From: Nostoc sp. UHCC 0302
Lineage (GTDB): Bacteria; Cyanobacteriota; Cyanobacteriia; Cyanobacteriales; Nostocaceae
Length of the DNA: 64,000 bases
NCBI RefSeq assembly: GCF_038096175.1
Contig: NZ_CP151100.1
Span: 124,001 to 188,000, forward strand
Reading direction: 5' to 3'
Notes under the pieces: model-generated
Databases searched by the model: none
Told to the model about the DNA's origin: nothing
Seen by the model: only the letters and a program-made list of their open reading frames with translations
Part shown: piece by piece, positions 36,251 to 45,654 of the stretch
How positions within the stretch are numbered: the stretch's first letter is position 1
Layout: each line of letters starts with the position of its first letter
Program-made: the position numbers and the translations under genes

Positions 36251-36598
36251 GGGGTAAAAGTAGCAAAGACACATTTTGCCGCCATGTACAGTCTGAAACC
36301 CTTGCTGTAAAAGAGCTACAGAAAGAAAATTGCTCTTTTTACCAAAAAACGAAGAAAAAGCTTGTTTTGGCTGTACCAATTGAAGTCTAAGTTATTTGGC
36401 ACAGCATTTGGTCACGTAGCTACAAGGATTTCAGGCTACAAAAATTAGAGGGGTTCAAATGGTACGGCTAAAAGTAGTGGATCTAGTCTGCCAAATCCTA
36501 AATTTTAGGTAAAAGGTAGTTTTTTTTATAAAACCTAGCCTCAGTCAGGTTTACAGACGACGCATGGCGGTAAAATGCGCTTTGGCTACTTTTACCCC
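36251..36598. repeat. MITE-like element 2 (348 bp, ~36-bp TIRs)
   Basis: The left end begins GGGGTAAAAGTAGC and runs to GCCGCCATG (36286). The right end from 36563 (CATGGCGG) to 36598 (CTACTTTTACCCC) is its near-perfect complement over 36 bp, with a few mismatches and a one-base gap. Both flanks are AAAAA, a possible 5-bp target duplication. No transposase is encoded. Confidence 0.7.
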
Positions 36599-36927
36599 AA
36601 AAAGTAAGCAATGAGATTTTCTGACTCGTTCCAAAACCTTGCTAACAAGGGTTTCAGCAGCCTACTCCTCGCATTTTTCTTGCGAGGTCGCACCTGTGAA
36701 CGCTTGCAAGGGGAAATCAAGAAAAAAAAACGACTCCTAAAAATTCAGAAGTCGGTTAAAAGAAAAGTTAGTTGTTATTTAAGACAAGGAGGGCAAAAGG
36801 CTTAACTACACCGCCTTAAATTTTCATTTGAAGTGATCGGCTTGCTGCTTAGCCCACCGCAGAACATTGCTTCCATCGGCAGTTTTCTGTGGGGTAATTG
36901 ATCCAACGTGACATTTTTTAAGGGTCA
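36599..36927. other. Gap between MITE 2 and lipase gene, no gene supported
   Basis: A 64-codon open frame (36611) is basic and low in complexity, with no known relatives. I leave it out. Confidence 0.4.
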
Positions 36928-38199
36928 CTAATCTACATCAGAGTTTGCAGAGTATTCTAACAGTTTACTAATCACGCCTTCGATAGCTTCTGGAACTGCT
37001 TCTTGAAGCCTTAAATCGGGCGGAAGTTGTTCACCATTTATAATGAGCTCTGTGACCTGTGATGGAAAGTCTAGTAAATCAAAGTATGCGTCTATATGTT
37101 GCTGTTTAGCTTGTGCCAAGAATTGCAGCAGTCCGTTGATATCTTGATCTGATACAGATACATTTTCTTTTGCTAGTGCTGATTTAAGAGCCTCTGATGA
37201 CTGAACATTTAGCTCTACTTGATTAGAACTTGTTTCTGGAGTTTGCTCTATAGGGCGCAATGTCCCTTGTAATGGAGGGGTTTGCCGCTCAAGGTGGGTA
37301 TAATATCTTCCGACTGACAATAAATTACCTATCTTTACGAACCGCTCAATAAGAGGGTTAGAGGGGATCTGAGGCTCGTAAAGACTAGGAATTTGATTCA
37401 GCAGTTCTGGTTTCCAGGCATGGGGAACAATATCGAGACTATTCCAAATGCGCGTTGTTGTGTTGCCAAGTTTGAGCCTATAGCGTTCTGCAAAATAATA
37501 ATTGCCTGGTGTAGGGCCAGCAAATGTAACAACCTTTAAATTAGCTCGATTATTTGGATCCCATGTTGATTTTTTCTCATGCAAAGCAAGTGCTAGGACA
37601 GGAGACAATGCACCACCTAGACTAGCACCTGTTAGTAGAATCTCTATGTTTTCACCCATTTCCTTTAACAGGTCTGTGAGAAAGTCAATGATAGTTGTAG
37701 ACGAGCCTGGATGTGGCCTCAAGAGATTGTCCAGACCTATCTTAGTTCCCATAGAAATTTTGGGACGAAATTGAGGTTCGTCTTCAGCATAGTCAGCCCA
37801 ATCCGCTAGTACTGCAACGTACAAATCTTCAATCAACCAGTTCTGAAGAGACTTAGGATTCGTACCAGCAACACCAATAACGTATTTATTGCCTTGCTGT
37901 GCTACATAAATTGCATTAGTTGCATATTTATTGAACGGAGGCTGAGCCAGATAAACAAATGGCCCCCAGACCCGCTTCCATTTCCCAATTAATTCTGAAA
38001 GCTTCGAGCTTTCCTCTAGGTAAAAATCTATGCGGCGAGCAAGCAAGTCTTCCAAATCCTGAGCAGGATTTGGAAATATTCCAGGTTCGCCATCAGACGG
38101 CGGTACAAGTTCACTCGCAATGCCATTAATTATCCATCCAAGCGCCCACGCTGTCTGCTTCTCAACAAGAGCCAAATTTGATGCTGTTGTGGTTACCAT
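36928..38199 (-). CDS. Class 3 lipase-like alpha/beta hydrolase
   Basis: The 423-residue protein has a lipase class 3 core: YVIGVAGTNPKS with the oxyanion region (about 106-117), and the nucleophile elbow LLTGASLGGAL with Ser193. A late region (KVVTFAGPTPGN) probably leads to the Asp and His of the triad (WNSLDIVPHAW). The C-terminal ~130 residues form a separate helical part of unknown role. No signal peptide is visible, so it is probably cytoplasmic. It is a stand-alone cargo gene in a decayed region. Confidence 0.85.
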   Translation of the reverse strand: MVTTTASNLALVEKQTAWALGWIINGIASELVPPSDGEPGIFPNPAQDLEDLLARRIDFYLEESSKLSELIGKWKRVWGPFVYLAQPPFNKYATNAIYVAQQGNKYVIGVAGTNPKSLQNWLIEDLYVAVLADWADYAEDEPQFRPKISMGTKIGLDNLLRPHPGSSTTIIDFLTDLLKEMGENIEILLTGASLGGALSPVLALALHEKKSTWDPNNRANLKVVTFAGPTPGNYYFAERYRLKLGNTTTRIWNSLDIVPHAWKPELLNQIPSLYEPQIPSNPLIERFVKIGNLLSVGRYYTHLERQTPPLQGTLRPIEQTPETSSNQVELNVQSSEALKSALAKENVSVSDQDINGLLQFLAQAKQQHIDAYFDLLDFPSQVTELIINGEQLPPDLRLQEAVPEAIEGVISKLLEYSANSDVD

Positions 38200-38414
38200 A
38201 GTTTAACTGTTGAAATTTAGTAGATTTTGAACATGAGTCCGGCTTTTCCACTTTCTGTCAACGCATAGACAACTCAGCACAATATTTCACCACAAGACAT
38301 TAGTCTGGGGCACTATGCTATTACAGTAGCTACAAGTAAGTGGCTGGCTTTATGTCAATACTGTTCAGTTACAGCAAAATACACAAAGCTATGTAGGTTA
38401 GGTTTTGTTGGGTT
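38200..38414. other. Intergenic, upstream of lipase gene
   Basis: About 215 bp holding the presumed lipase promoter and the decayed start of the next transposase gene. No distinct site recognised. Confidence 0.4.
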
Positions 38415-39861
38415 GTGCTCCGCTTAACCCATTCTCTCGTAAGCTACTTGCGTAGAGTAGCCAGTTTGGCAGATTTATCGCTATCCCCAGTATTTAGCCC
38501 TGTTCTGTCACTTCCGGAAAACAATAATCGTAGCGAAACACTAAAACTTTTATCTAATCAAGCTTTGAGCCTTTCTTTTTTAATAGAAACTAAAATTTGT
38601 AGCCAAAAACCCAAAAGTAAAGTTCCGAAAGGCTTTCAGGCACTGGTTTCTCCCAAAGTGACAGAACAGGGTTAGACGCAAGTGGCCAAGTATTTATGAA
38701 GCGTTACAAGATAGCAGACCACAGCGGCAGAAATTGATGCAGTTATACATCAAACAGATGCCTTCACAGGAGCGTCTGTTGTTAGCGGGCGATCATACAG
38801 CTTGGTCGCGGCCAGATGCGGTAACTCTACAGGAAAGGACAATTGAACACAGTATTGTCTCAATGGGGGGAGGCAAACCAATTACCGTTGGTCAGGGGTA
38901 TAGTACGATTGCTTGGATACCAGAAGATTCGGGCAGTTGGGCGTTACCGTTGAGACATGAGCGCATTACCAGTTGGGAAAACCCGATACAAAAGGCGGCT
39001 TGGCAGCTACAACAAGTGTGTGAAAATTTACCAACTAGACCAATTTCGGTTTGGGATAGTGAGTATGGCTGCGCTCCTTTCGTTTTGAAGACGAGTAACA
39101 TTAAAGCAGACATTTTGGTACGTTTGCGTTCAAATCTTTGTTTATGGGGCGCACCACCACCATATTCTGGCAAGGGATGACCCAGGAAGCATGGTGATAA
39201 ATTCAAACTCAATGATCCATCTACATGGAGCGAAGTTACTCAAAGTTTAGAAGTCAACCATTCCAAACTCGGACGAGTCAAAGTGAGCTTGTGGTCAAAT
39301 TTGCACTTTCGCAAAACCGCTACACGCCCGATGTCCTTAATCAAAGTTGAGCGTCTAGATGCGGAAGGCAACTTGAGGGTATCAAAACCTTTATGGTTGG
39401 CTTGGGTGGGAGAGGAAATGCCAACCTTAGAAGAAGTTTGGCAACTCTACTTGCGTCGCTTTACTGTTGACCACTGGTATCGTTTTTTGAAACAACGTTT
39501 ACACTGGACACTTCCGAAACTAGCTACCCCCAAGCAATGTGACCGTTGGAGCGATAGTCGTGCCAATGATGACTTGGGAGTTGTGGTTAGCTCGTGATAT
39601 CGTTACTGACAACCCTCTACCTTCTCCCAAAGGGAGAGGCTAGCGCCAAGGCAGAAGTTCCAGGGGAATTTGACCCCTGGAAGAGTCGCTCAAGCTATGG
39701 GAGGAGTTTTTGCGGCGATTGGTACTCCAGCTCAACCACCCAAACCCCGCGGAAAGTCTCCAGGCTGGAAGACTGATCAACCACGCAAACGTAGAATTCG
39801 TTACCCCATAGTTAAAAAAACTACAACTAGACCCCGTAAAAAACAACCAGAATCTGCTTAG
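38415..39861 (+). pseudogene. Transposase pseudogene, broken several ways
   Basis: The reading order is LADLSLSPVF, then a MITE, then RRKWPSIYEALQDSRPQRQK, AGDHTAWSRPDAVTLQ, VWDSEYGCAPF, a TGA at 39178 between SGKG and PRKHG, then HWYRFLKQRLHWTLP, a frameshift near 39550 and a repeat insertion near 39610-39660. The tail is KPRGKSPGWKT...RKKQPESA. It resembles DDE transposases of the large cyanobacterial group without a firm family name. The N-terminus is also lost. Clearly dead. Confidence 0.85.
38498..38671. repeat. MITE-like element 3 (174 bp) inserted in a transposase gene
   Basis: Ends CCCTGTTCTGTCACTT (38498-38513) and AAGTGACAGAACAGGG (38656-38671) are perfect 16-bp inverted repeats. 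The target duplication is TTAG (38494-38497 and 38672-38675). Removing the element and one TTAG joins the transposase frame as ...SPVF-RRKWPS.... Confidence 0.85.
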
Positions 39862-40004
39862 TACTGTAGATTTTCATCCCTGAAGTCTATTTCTTTTCAA
39901 CTCAGCGTTGCTAAGTCATTTCTTGTTGCCTAGTCTAAACTCCAATTATAAACTTTCTCCACGATTTACTTATGTCTAAATATTTAAATATCTAAACTTG
40001 AATA
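39862..40004. other. Intergenic, AT-rich
   Basis: No feature recognised. Confidence 0.4.
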
Positions 40005-40157
40005 TTAGAAAGTGCAGGCCATTTCTACCAAAAGCTTGTTAACTCATTGGGTGAGGCTGTTGGCTTTGCTGATGGTGAACCGCTATGGAATAGCTACTTG
40101 GCACAGTGGCAAGTGGCTGTTAACTTTGGGGCGATTGTAGGTCTATGGTGTGCTTAG
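40005..40157 (+). pseudogene. Orphan gene fragment
   Basis: An in-frame stretch of ~50 codons (GHFYQKLVNSLGEAVGFADG ... WQVAVNFGAIVGLWCA) ends at TAG 40155. It has coding-like composition but no start codon or recognised family. It is probably the tail of a lost gene. Confidence 0.35.
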
Positions 40158-40442
40158 GGAGGGCGGTGGTTTAGCTTATGTTCTCACAAAGCTTACCGGA
40201 ATTACAGAGATTGACTGATTTGATTTTGGGTTAAAACTCTTCATCTAGCTGGCTAAGTACATCTGCCAAATCTCTTGCTCCATGAAATACCCTCAGAATC
40301 TCAATGGTAGTATCCCTAATACGGTAGAAAATCAGATAATCCTGAAAATCTTTGATGCGCCATTGTCGGATTTCGCCTAATCTCGATACTACCAACTGCG
40401 TTACCTTTCCCATACCAGGAGTCTTTGTCAACTGGGCAAACG

Positions 40443-41712
40443 CTTGAGGGGGGACAAAAAGGGCTAGAATGCAGATAAAATAAGCCTCATAGCCCTTTCT
40501 CCTTGTTGATAATACTTACGCTTATTAGGAGCTAGTGTCATTAACTCAGCCACCAATTCATAAGAATTTTCCATGAAATCGACCCAGTTAGACCCATATA
40601 ATCCAATATAAAAACTGCTATGACGGCGAACTGTCCGCCCAGATTCTTTAATTCTGCCTACATATTTTTGAACACCCATGCGTTTAATTTTTTGACCAGA
40701 TATAGTTGCAGCCGTGTATGCAAGTGAGATTAATAATATTAGGGAAATTAGCCTTTGACCTGATACATTAGTATCTTCTAAATTATAACCACCGCTTTTA
40801 AAATCTCTAAACATTTCCTCAATATCAAAACGTTGTTTATAAGCCTTAATAGCCGAATCTAAATCATCTAAATTAGTCAGAATAAACCAGCCCTCTTCCG
40901 GCGCAACTCCAAAACGTTTCCGTTTCCATTTAGTAGCGAGATTAAAGCTAACAAACCCTTGAGATTTCGTATATTTAATACCTTGGTAAAAGAAGGAAAG
41001 ACCAGGTGCTAAACCCAAATCTCTTAATTGCAGCCAAATTTCTGGTTCTATTTCTATAAATGCGTCCTTTTTTAAGCGTAAGCAGAAATATACTTTCTGC
41101 TCTGTGAGCCAGTTAGCCAACTTTATTGAACAAAATTCTCGGTCTCCTAACACTACAATTTTATAATCCTTGAAAATCGGTAATGCTTTTTTAAATACTG
41201 CTTCTTGTTCATCAAAATTACTTGAGCCTAACTTGTCTAATAGCTCAAAATATATTGGGATAGACCTTTTGTCCCAAACCACGCTAATCATTAATAGATT
41301 AATGCATCCCCAATTAGTCCGATCTATAACTACATAAATAACTTCATTTAAAGGAAAATTTATTTCTAGCCAGCTTTTGATAATTGGAAACCAAATTTCT
41401 TCAACATTGATGTAATTTAAAGATAAAAATCGCTGAAGTTTTTTCCTTCTACTTTCAAATAGTATTGGTATTGGTAAAGCAGTCGCTAGCGCCTCAAGGC
41501 TAACAGTTTTAATAGATTGTAATAAACAGATAAGGAGTTTTAGTAATAAGTATTCAGTACGTCCAAGCTCTCGCTTGAGGTGTGTCTCGTAGAATTCTGG
41601 TAATATTATCATTAAATAGAGCTTATTGCGAATGAATGCTCTTTTTGTTTTACCACAAATTGCTACACTCGTTGCCCTATATCTATTTCAGGGTATTTCG
41701 TATCCCCTCAAG
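40443..41712 (-). mobile_element. IS4-family element, 1270 bp (copy 1)
   Basis: The ends CTTGAGGGG and CCCCTCAAG are inverted, and the 9-bp target duplication GGGCAAACG is at 40434-40442 and 41713-41721. Further copies of equal length are at 62401-63670 and, cut by the window edge, from 63687. It is inserted in the toxin gene of a parDE pair. Confidence 0.93.
40464..41612 (-). CDS. IS4-family transposase
   Basis: The 382-residue DDE transposase shows VIDRTNWGCINLLMIS (first Asp), VVLGDREFCS (second Asp), and the IS4 signature YKQRFDIEEMFRDFK, in which Y, R, E and K fall in the Y-2-R-3-E-6-K spacing. The reading frame is intact. The stop lies 21 bp from the element's end. It differs slightly from the transposase at 62422-63570, so the two copies have diverged. 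Confidence 0.95.
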   Translation of the reverse strand: MIILPEFYETHLKRELGRTEYLLLKLLICLLQSIKTVSLEALATALPIPILFESRRKKLQRFLSLNYINVEEIWFPIIKSWLEINFPLNEVIYVVIDRTNWGCINLLMISVVWDKRSIPIYFELLDKLGSSNFDEQEAVFKKALPIFKDYKIVVLGDREFCSIKLANWLTEQKVYFCLRLKKDAFIEIEPEIWLQLRDLGLAPGLSFFYQGIKYTKSQGFVSFNLATKWKRKRFGVAPEEGWFILTNLDDLDSAIKAYKQRFDIEEMFRDFKSGGYNLEDTNVSGQRLISLILLISLAYTAATISGQKIKRMGVQKYVGRIKESGRTVRRHSSFYIGLYGSNWVDFMENSYELVAELMTLAPNKRKYYQQGERAMRLILSAF

Positions 41713-41838
41713 GGGCAAACGTCACCTCCGCAGCAGTTAAAAATTTACCTGCTACATCTGCATTGCCATTGACTAATATATAATTTGCTAGATATCGTAA
41801 ATCTTGGGTTGCTCGGTCTTTGACAATTAAACGATACT

Positions 41839-42099
41839 TCATCTGTCGTTTGGGTTCTCCATGCTGTTCTGACCTAAAACGGTAGAACGCAAATTCTGCC
41901 AATATTCCGATGTTACTTCTTGCCCTTCTCCATCAATACCTTCAGCTAAAAGCGCTTCTAACTTGTCTTGTGCTTTACGTTTTTGGTCTTGCTGTACCAA
42001 ATCCAAAAAATATTCGCCAATGCTGCCATAAGCACCTGCTATCACTTGTGCCTCTAAATAAACGCGTACCTCATCAGGTATATCAATACTGATATTCAT
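41839..42099 (-). CDS. parD: ParD-like antitoxin
   Basis: The 86-residue protein has a ribbon-helix-helix-type N-terminus (MNISIDIPDEVRVYLEAQVI, then GAYGSIGEYFLDLVQQDQKR). The C-terminal tail (SEYWQNLRSTVLG) would wrap the toxin. Its stop overlaps the toxin start by 4 bp, the usual parDE coupling. The antitoxin remains intact while its toxin is split by an IS, so it is no longer needed but also harmless. Confidence 0.88.
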   Translation of the reverse strand: MNISIDIPDEVRVYLEAQVIAGAYGSIGEYFLDLVQQDQKRKAQDKLEALLAEGIDGEGQEVTSEYWQNLRSTVLGQNSMENPNDR

Positions 42100-42513
42100 T
42101 GGCGCTCTTGCATAACTACCCTCATTATTTTAGCTGACAAACCGTGATGTCAAAGGGGCTAAAGCACTTGTTGGTACAGGTGTTGATATTTCCACACCTT
42201 AAATTTAAGCCGTTTTCGGTGCATTTCACGCTGTTTCCCAATCTGCAACTGAATGCGCCCAACAATTATGGCGAGTTCGTCCCAATGTGCCGATGTACGT
42301 TTGGGTGGCCCCACGTCCTCCCTTTGGTTATGCTGAAACTAACGCCCGACGCATCAAGGAGAAAATCCTTCAGAAAAACGAGATGACCGCCTTCCTGATT
42401 CGGATTGACAAAGAAACGGGTAAGCGTGGGGCAGAGAAAGACTGGATGTTAGACACCAGTTGCCAGATTGAAGCACAGCGCAATTGGTCTATCAATAATT
42501 TACGAGCTGATCT

Positions 42514-42542
42514 GCGTTAGCGAAGCTTAACGAAGTTATCGC
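42514..42542. repeat. Mini-insertion at a HIP1 site that creates a stop
   Basis: The intact gene reads CTGCGATCGCT; here GCGATCGC is replaced by 29 bp beginning GCGTTAGCGAAGC and ending GTTATCGC. The net +21 bp keeps the phase but brings in TAG (42518-42520). Confidence 0.8.
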
Positions 42543-42655
42543 TTCTGGAGGAAATGGGCAATACCATCATTCCTGCTGGAGACGGTAGCGATGATGGAGC
42601 GGCTCGTTGGCTCAAAGCAGCTGGTGATGTCCTCTCTTGGGAGCATTGTACTAAA

Positions 42656-44490
42656 CCCGGATTTCTCACAAGTGAGAAAAAATCATTGAGATGAGTAAAA
42701 CTTAAAGTAAATTATTTTATACAACACTAAACTATAATCAACAACAGATTATGACAACGTGTAAACCGAAACTACAAAGACAAATATGATACATTCTAAA
42801 CAATAAATACTAAAGCAAAGATTATTGAAAATGATAAATAGACAGCCTAAAGCTAGGGTTAAATCAATGAAATCTACCCAAGTTAAAGCTAATAACTATA
42901 ATTCCAATTAGCTGAAAATCAACCAGAACAGTTTAGCCGAGATAAATAGCTGTAAGCTGTTGCAAAAATATTCTTGTATGGACAATCTCTACTAATAGCG
43001 ATTAAAATATATCGGCTATTAACAGTAATAACGGCTCCCAATTTCAGTAACTTTGTACGAACAGTTCCAACAGTAGCATTTTTGAGTTCGCTTGTTGTTA
43101 AACATTGCTCTCGGAGAGCGTTTATCAAAATATAAGCAACAGAAGAAAACCACAGACGTAGTTGATTTCCAGCAAATGTATGAGTACTAGTTCTATCACT
43201 TTTTAGTGATAACTTCTGTTCTTTTAAACGATTCTCCATATCACCTCGTGGGCAATACTTCTGGGTATAAAGTCGTCCTGGAGGCACTAATTTAGTAGGG
43301 AGTGAAGTGACAACAAAACGAGTACTTACCCCTGACTTACTATACTCAATTTTTGAGACAACACGGCGATTACGGCTCCAAGATTTTAAAGTTTTATAAT
43401 CAAGCGAACAATACCAAACTGAGTTATCAACAAAGGCTGCTGCTTGTTTTTTCAAGTCATCTGACGGAGTAAATAAAGTTTCAAAAAACTCTACTACAGT
43501 TTCCAGTTTTTGCGAATATTCAAGATAAGCCCGGTATTGGGTTGGTTGGGATAGTTGAATTAACCGACTATTCTGGGCTAACCCAAAGACATAATCTACT
43601 CCAACTTGAGATTCACACCAACTCATAATATCTTCTCTCGAATACGCACTATCTCCACGTACAATAATTTTCACATTATCCCAACGTAAACGTATTAGTT
43701 TTATTACTCGTTGCAATTCTGATAATGCACCCGACGCTGGATCTACATTAGAAGCACGAAGCTTTGCTGCAATTAAATGTTTACCGCAGAAAATATAAAG
43801 TGGAGCATAACAATATCCTCTATAATAAGGGTTAAAAAACACTTCTTCTTGATTGCCATGCACTAAATCATCAGTCACGTCCAAGTCTAAAATTATCTGT
43901 CGTGGTGCTTTGGAGTAGGATTCTAAAAATATTTCAACTAATAATTTCTCTATAGCTTCTGCATCATGTCCAATGCGATGATATCGACTTGATGCTCTTG
44001 ATTCAACAGTTTCTGGACAGTGTTCGATACGATTTAAAGTGCTTTTACCTGCTAGGACTGGTAGTTCTTTTTCTGAACCCATTATTTTCCCTAGCGCCAG
44101 GATAAACATTGGATCGTGACGCAGTTCCTCGTGGTCGTTTAAGTCTTCATAACCCATTATCAAACCATATATTCTCTGCGTGATTAGGCTTTCTACTGAA
44201 TGGTCAATTCTATTGGAATCTCGGTAATCTTTAAAACATCTTGCTACTCGCGATGTAATTTCTCTTTTTCGGTCTAGCTCCGCAATTAAAGTCAATCCTG
44301 CATCTGATGTTACCCTCTCACCCTTGAAATTAACTACGACTGGACATGATTTAACTTGTTCAAATTTGAACTGTTCCGGTATACAATCTGTTTTCTGAGG
44401 GGTCATGCTTAAAACTGCTGGAATTCATGTGCAATAGATATTTTGGCAGTTTTTGACTCCTCTTTTCTCCGGCTTTGTGAGAAATCCGGG
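42656..44490 (-). mobile_element. IS1380-family element (copy A), 1835 bp
   Basis: Ends CCCGGATTTCTCACAA and TTGTGAGAAATCCGGG are inverted repeats. The 4-bp target duplication TAAA lies at 42652-42655 and 44491-44494; removing it restores the relic's ...CATTGTACTAAAGTTGCC. A second copy is at 59142-60975. Confidence 0.93.
42919..44406 (-). CDS. IS1380-family transposase
   Basis: The 495-residue protein is full length for the family. It has the N-terminal SDAGLTLIAELDRK, the first catalytic Asp in ILDLDVTDDLVHG, the second in IIVRGDSAYSRED, and a late Glu in PRGDMENRLKEQK. It starts MTPQKTDCIPEQF just inside the right terminal repeat. The reading frame is intact, so this copy can probably move, unlike the frameshifted copy at 59405-60891. 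Confidence 0.95.
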   Translation of the reverse strand: MTPQKTDCIPEQFKFEQVKSCPVVVNFKGERVTSDAGLTLIAELDRKREITSRVARCFKDYRDSNRIDHSVESLITQRIYGLIMGYEDLNDHEELRHDPMFILALGKIMGSEKELPVLAGKSTLNRIEHCPETVESRASSRYHRIGHDAEAIEKLLVEIFLESYSKAPRQIILDLDVTDDLVHGNQEEVFFNPYYRGYCYAPLYIFCGKHLIAAKLRASNVDPASGALSELQRVIKLIRLRWDNVKIIVRGDSAYSREDIMSWCESQVGVDYVFGLAQNSRLIQLSQPTQYRAYLEYSQKLETVVEFFETLFTPSDDLKKQAAAFVDNSVWYCSLDYKTLKSWSRNRRVVSKIEYSKSGVSTRFVVTSLPTKLVPPGRLYTQKYCPRGDMENRLKEQKLSLKSDRTSTHTFAGNQLRLWFSSVAYILINALREQCLTTSELKNATVGTVRTKLLKLGAVITVNSRYILIAISRDCPYKNIFATAYSYLSRLNCSG

Positions 44491-44917
44491 TAAAGTTGCC
44501 AACGCCAAGGATATCGATAGAAGGACTTATGACAGTAGACAAAATCAAGACTACCTTAAGCCGGAGGAAGTTTTAGAATGTGAGAAGTTCCGCATTCAAG
44601 ATACCTATGGGATGACTGTGACTCCTGAATTGGTTGAAAAAGATGATGGGGGGAGATTAATTCGGAAGATAATTTCATTAGAAGGGATACTTGCCCAAGC
44701 CGGGGAGATAATCACCTCGGATCAGGGGCGGGAATTTGTCACACCGCCGGATGTTGTTGCACAACGGGATAAATCGGAACGCGAGCGTTTGGCTATCTGC
44801 ACGGACTGGGGCAATTATTCTACCTCGTGGTTGATGCGTCATCGCCTGGGTTTGAGGGCAGTGTTAATGGATTTGTTCGCCGGAGTTGAGGTAACGGGAA
44901 CTGAGCCAGTTCTTCAA

Positions 44918-44952
44918 GCGGTAAGCGTTAGCCATGCCGTCAGGCTTATCGC
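44918..44952. repeat. Palindromic mini-insertion at a HIP1 site
   Basis: Same 35-bp palindrome as at 35428-35462, at the same gene position. It adds nine codons (reading AVSVSHAVRLIAQ where the intact gene has AIAQ). Confidence 0.8.
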
Positions 44953-45654
44953 ACAGTTCTCGAAACGCAATGCACCGCACATCAAGGGTATCTTAAATCT
45001 CACCATACCGCTTGACGAGTCACCGATGTGGATTTTGGGGCAGTATTTAGAGCAACTGGGACTATCTACCGAATCGCGGCGGCCTGTGGAAGATGGAAAA
45101 CGGGTTAGGTATTACAGCCTTAATACTGAGGATGTGGTGTTTGCTCAACAGGTGTTGCAGTACCGCCAAAAGCAGCGGGAGGAGAGGGAAATCAAACGGC
45201 AAGAGGAGCAAGAGCGTCACGCTGCTTATGCTGCTACGATGCAGGCTCAGTATGGTATTGAAGTAGATAGACCGTCATCTAATCTCCCGTCCACACCCCC
45301 CGCTAATAAAGATGGAAGTAATAATTGGGGGGGTATGGACGGACAGCAAAATCTCAGTAATCAGTGGTGGGATAGAGTAAAATACTATGCTCGGCTGGCA
45401 ATTGAACGGTTAGAACACGGCATAGATTCGGTAAAAGAACTACTCAGTACCCTCACTAGTGATCAGCGTTGGGGCGTGATACTGGAGTTCGAGGAGGTCA
45501 GCCCAGAGAAATTTACTCAGTTGGTGTCAGATGCTCCACAGTGGGTGGAGTGGATGGGGTAAATCTTGCTGCTATTATAGGTAAAAGCTGAGTGCTAAAT
45601 CTTCCACAATCTACTTGCCCTTGGTGGATATCGCTTTCAGTTAAATCTCAATAG

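Larger units (their letters stand above)
40231..41842 (-). pseudogene. parE: ParE/RelE-type toxin gene split by an IS
   Basis: The N-terminal part from ATG 41842 reads MKYRLIVKDRATQDLRYLAN ... EVTFA. The C-terminal part at 40231-40433 reads QLTKTPGMGKVTQ ... QWRIKDFQDYLIFYRI and VFHGARDL. Between them lies the IS4-family element 40443-41712 with a 9-bp duplication GGGCAAACG. Deleting the IS and one duplication restores a continuous ~107-residue toxin with the RelE/ParE fold. ParE toxins poison gyrase; RelE toxins cut mRNA. The gene starts 4 bp within the end of parD. Confidence 0.9.
42137..45562 (+). pseudogene. Replication-gene relic, split by IS1380
   Basis: Similar to about 31640-33151 of the intact gene ([27 protein letters not shown], then [13 protein letters not shown] to the C-terminus [10 protein letters not shown]). 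It has early stops near 42200, a stop at 42518 created by a repeat insertion, and an IS1380 element at 42656-44490. The 3' part from 44491 to 45562 stays open for ~355 codons. It lacks the DUF3854 and Walker parts. Confidence 0.92.

Noticed and set aside
36002-36310. A 102-codon frame
   Set aside because: It runs through MITE-like element 1 and into element 2; its sequence comes from their hairpins.
36611-36805. A 64-codon basic frame
   Set aside because: No ribosome-binding site or known relatives, and it lies in decayed DNA.
44453-44490. ATG at 44453 as the start of a separate 369-residue gene
   Set aside because: The first residues come from the IS1380 end; the rest is the 3' half of a replication-gene relic.
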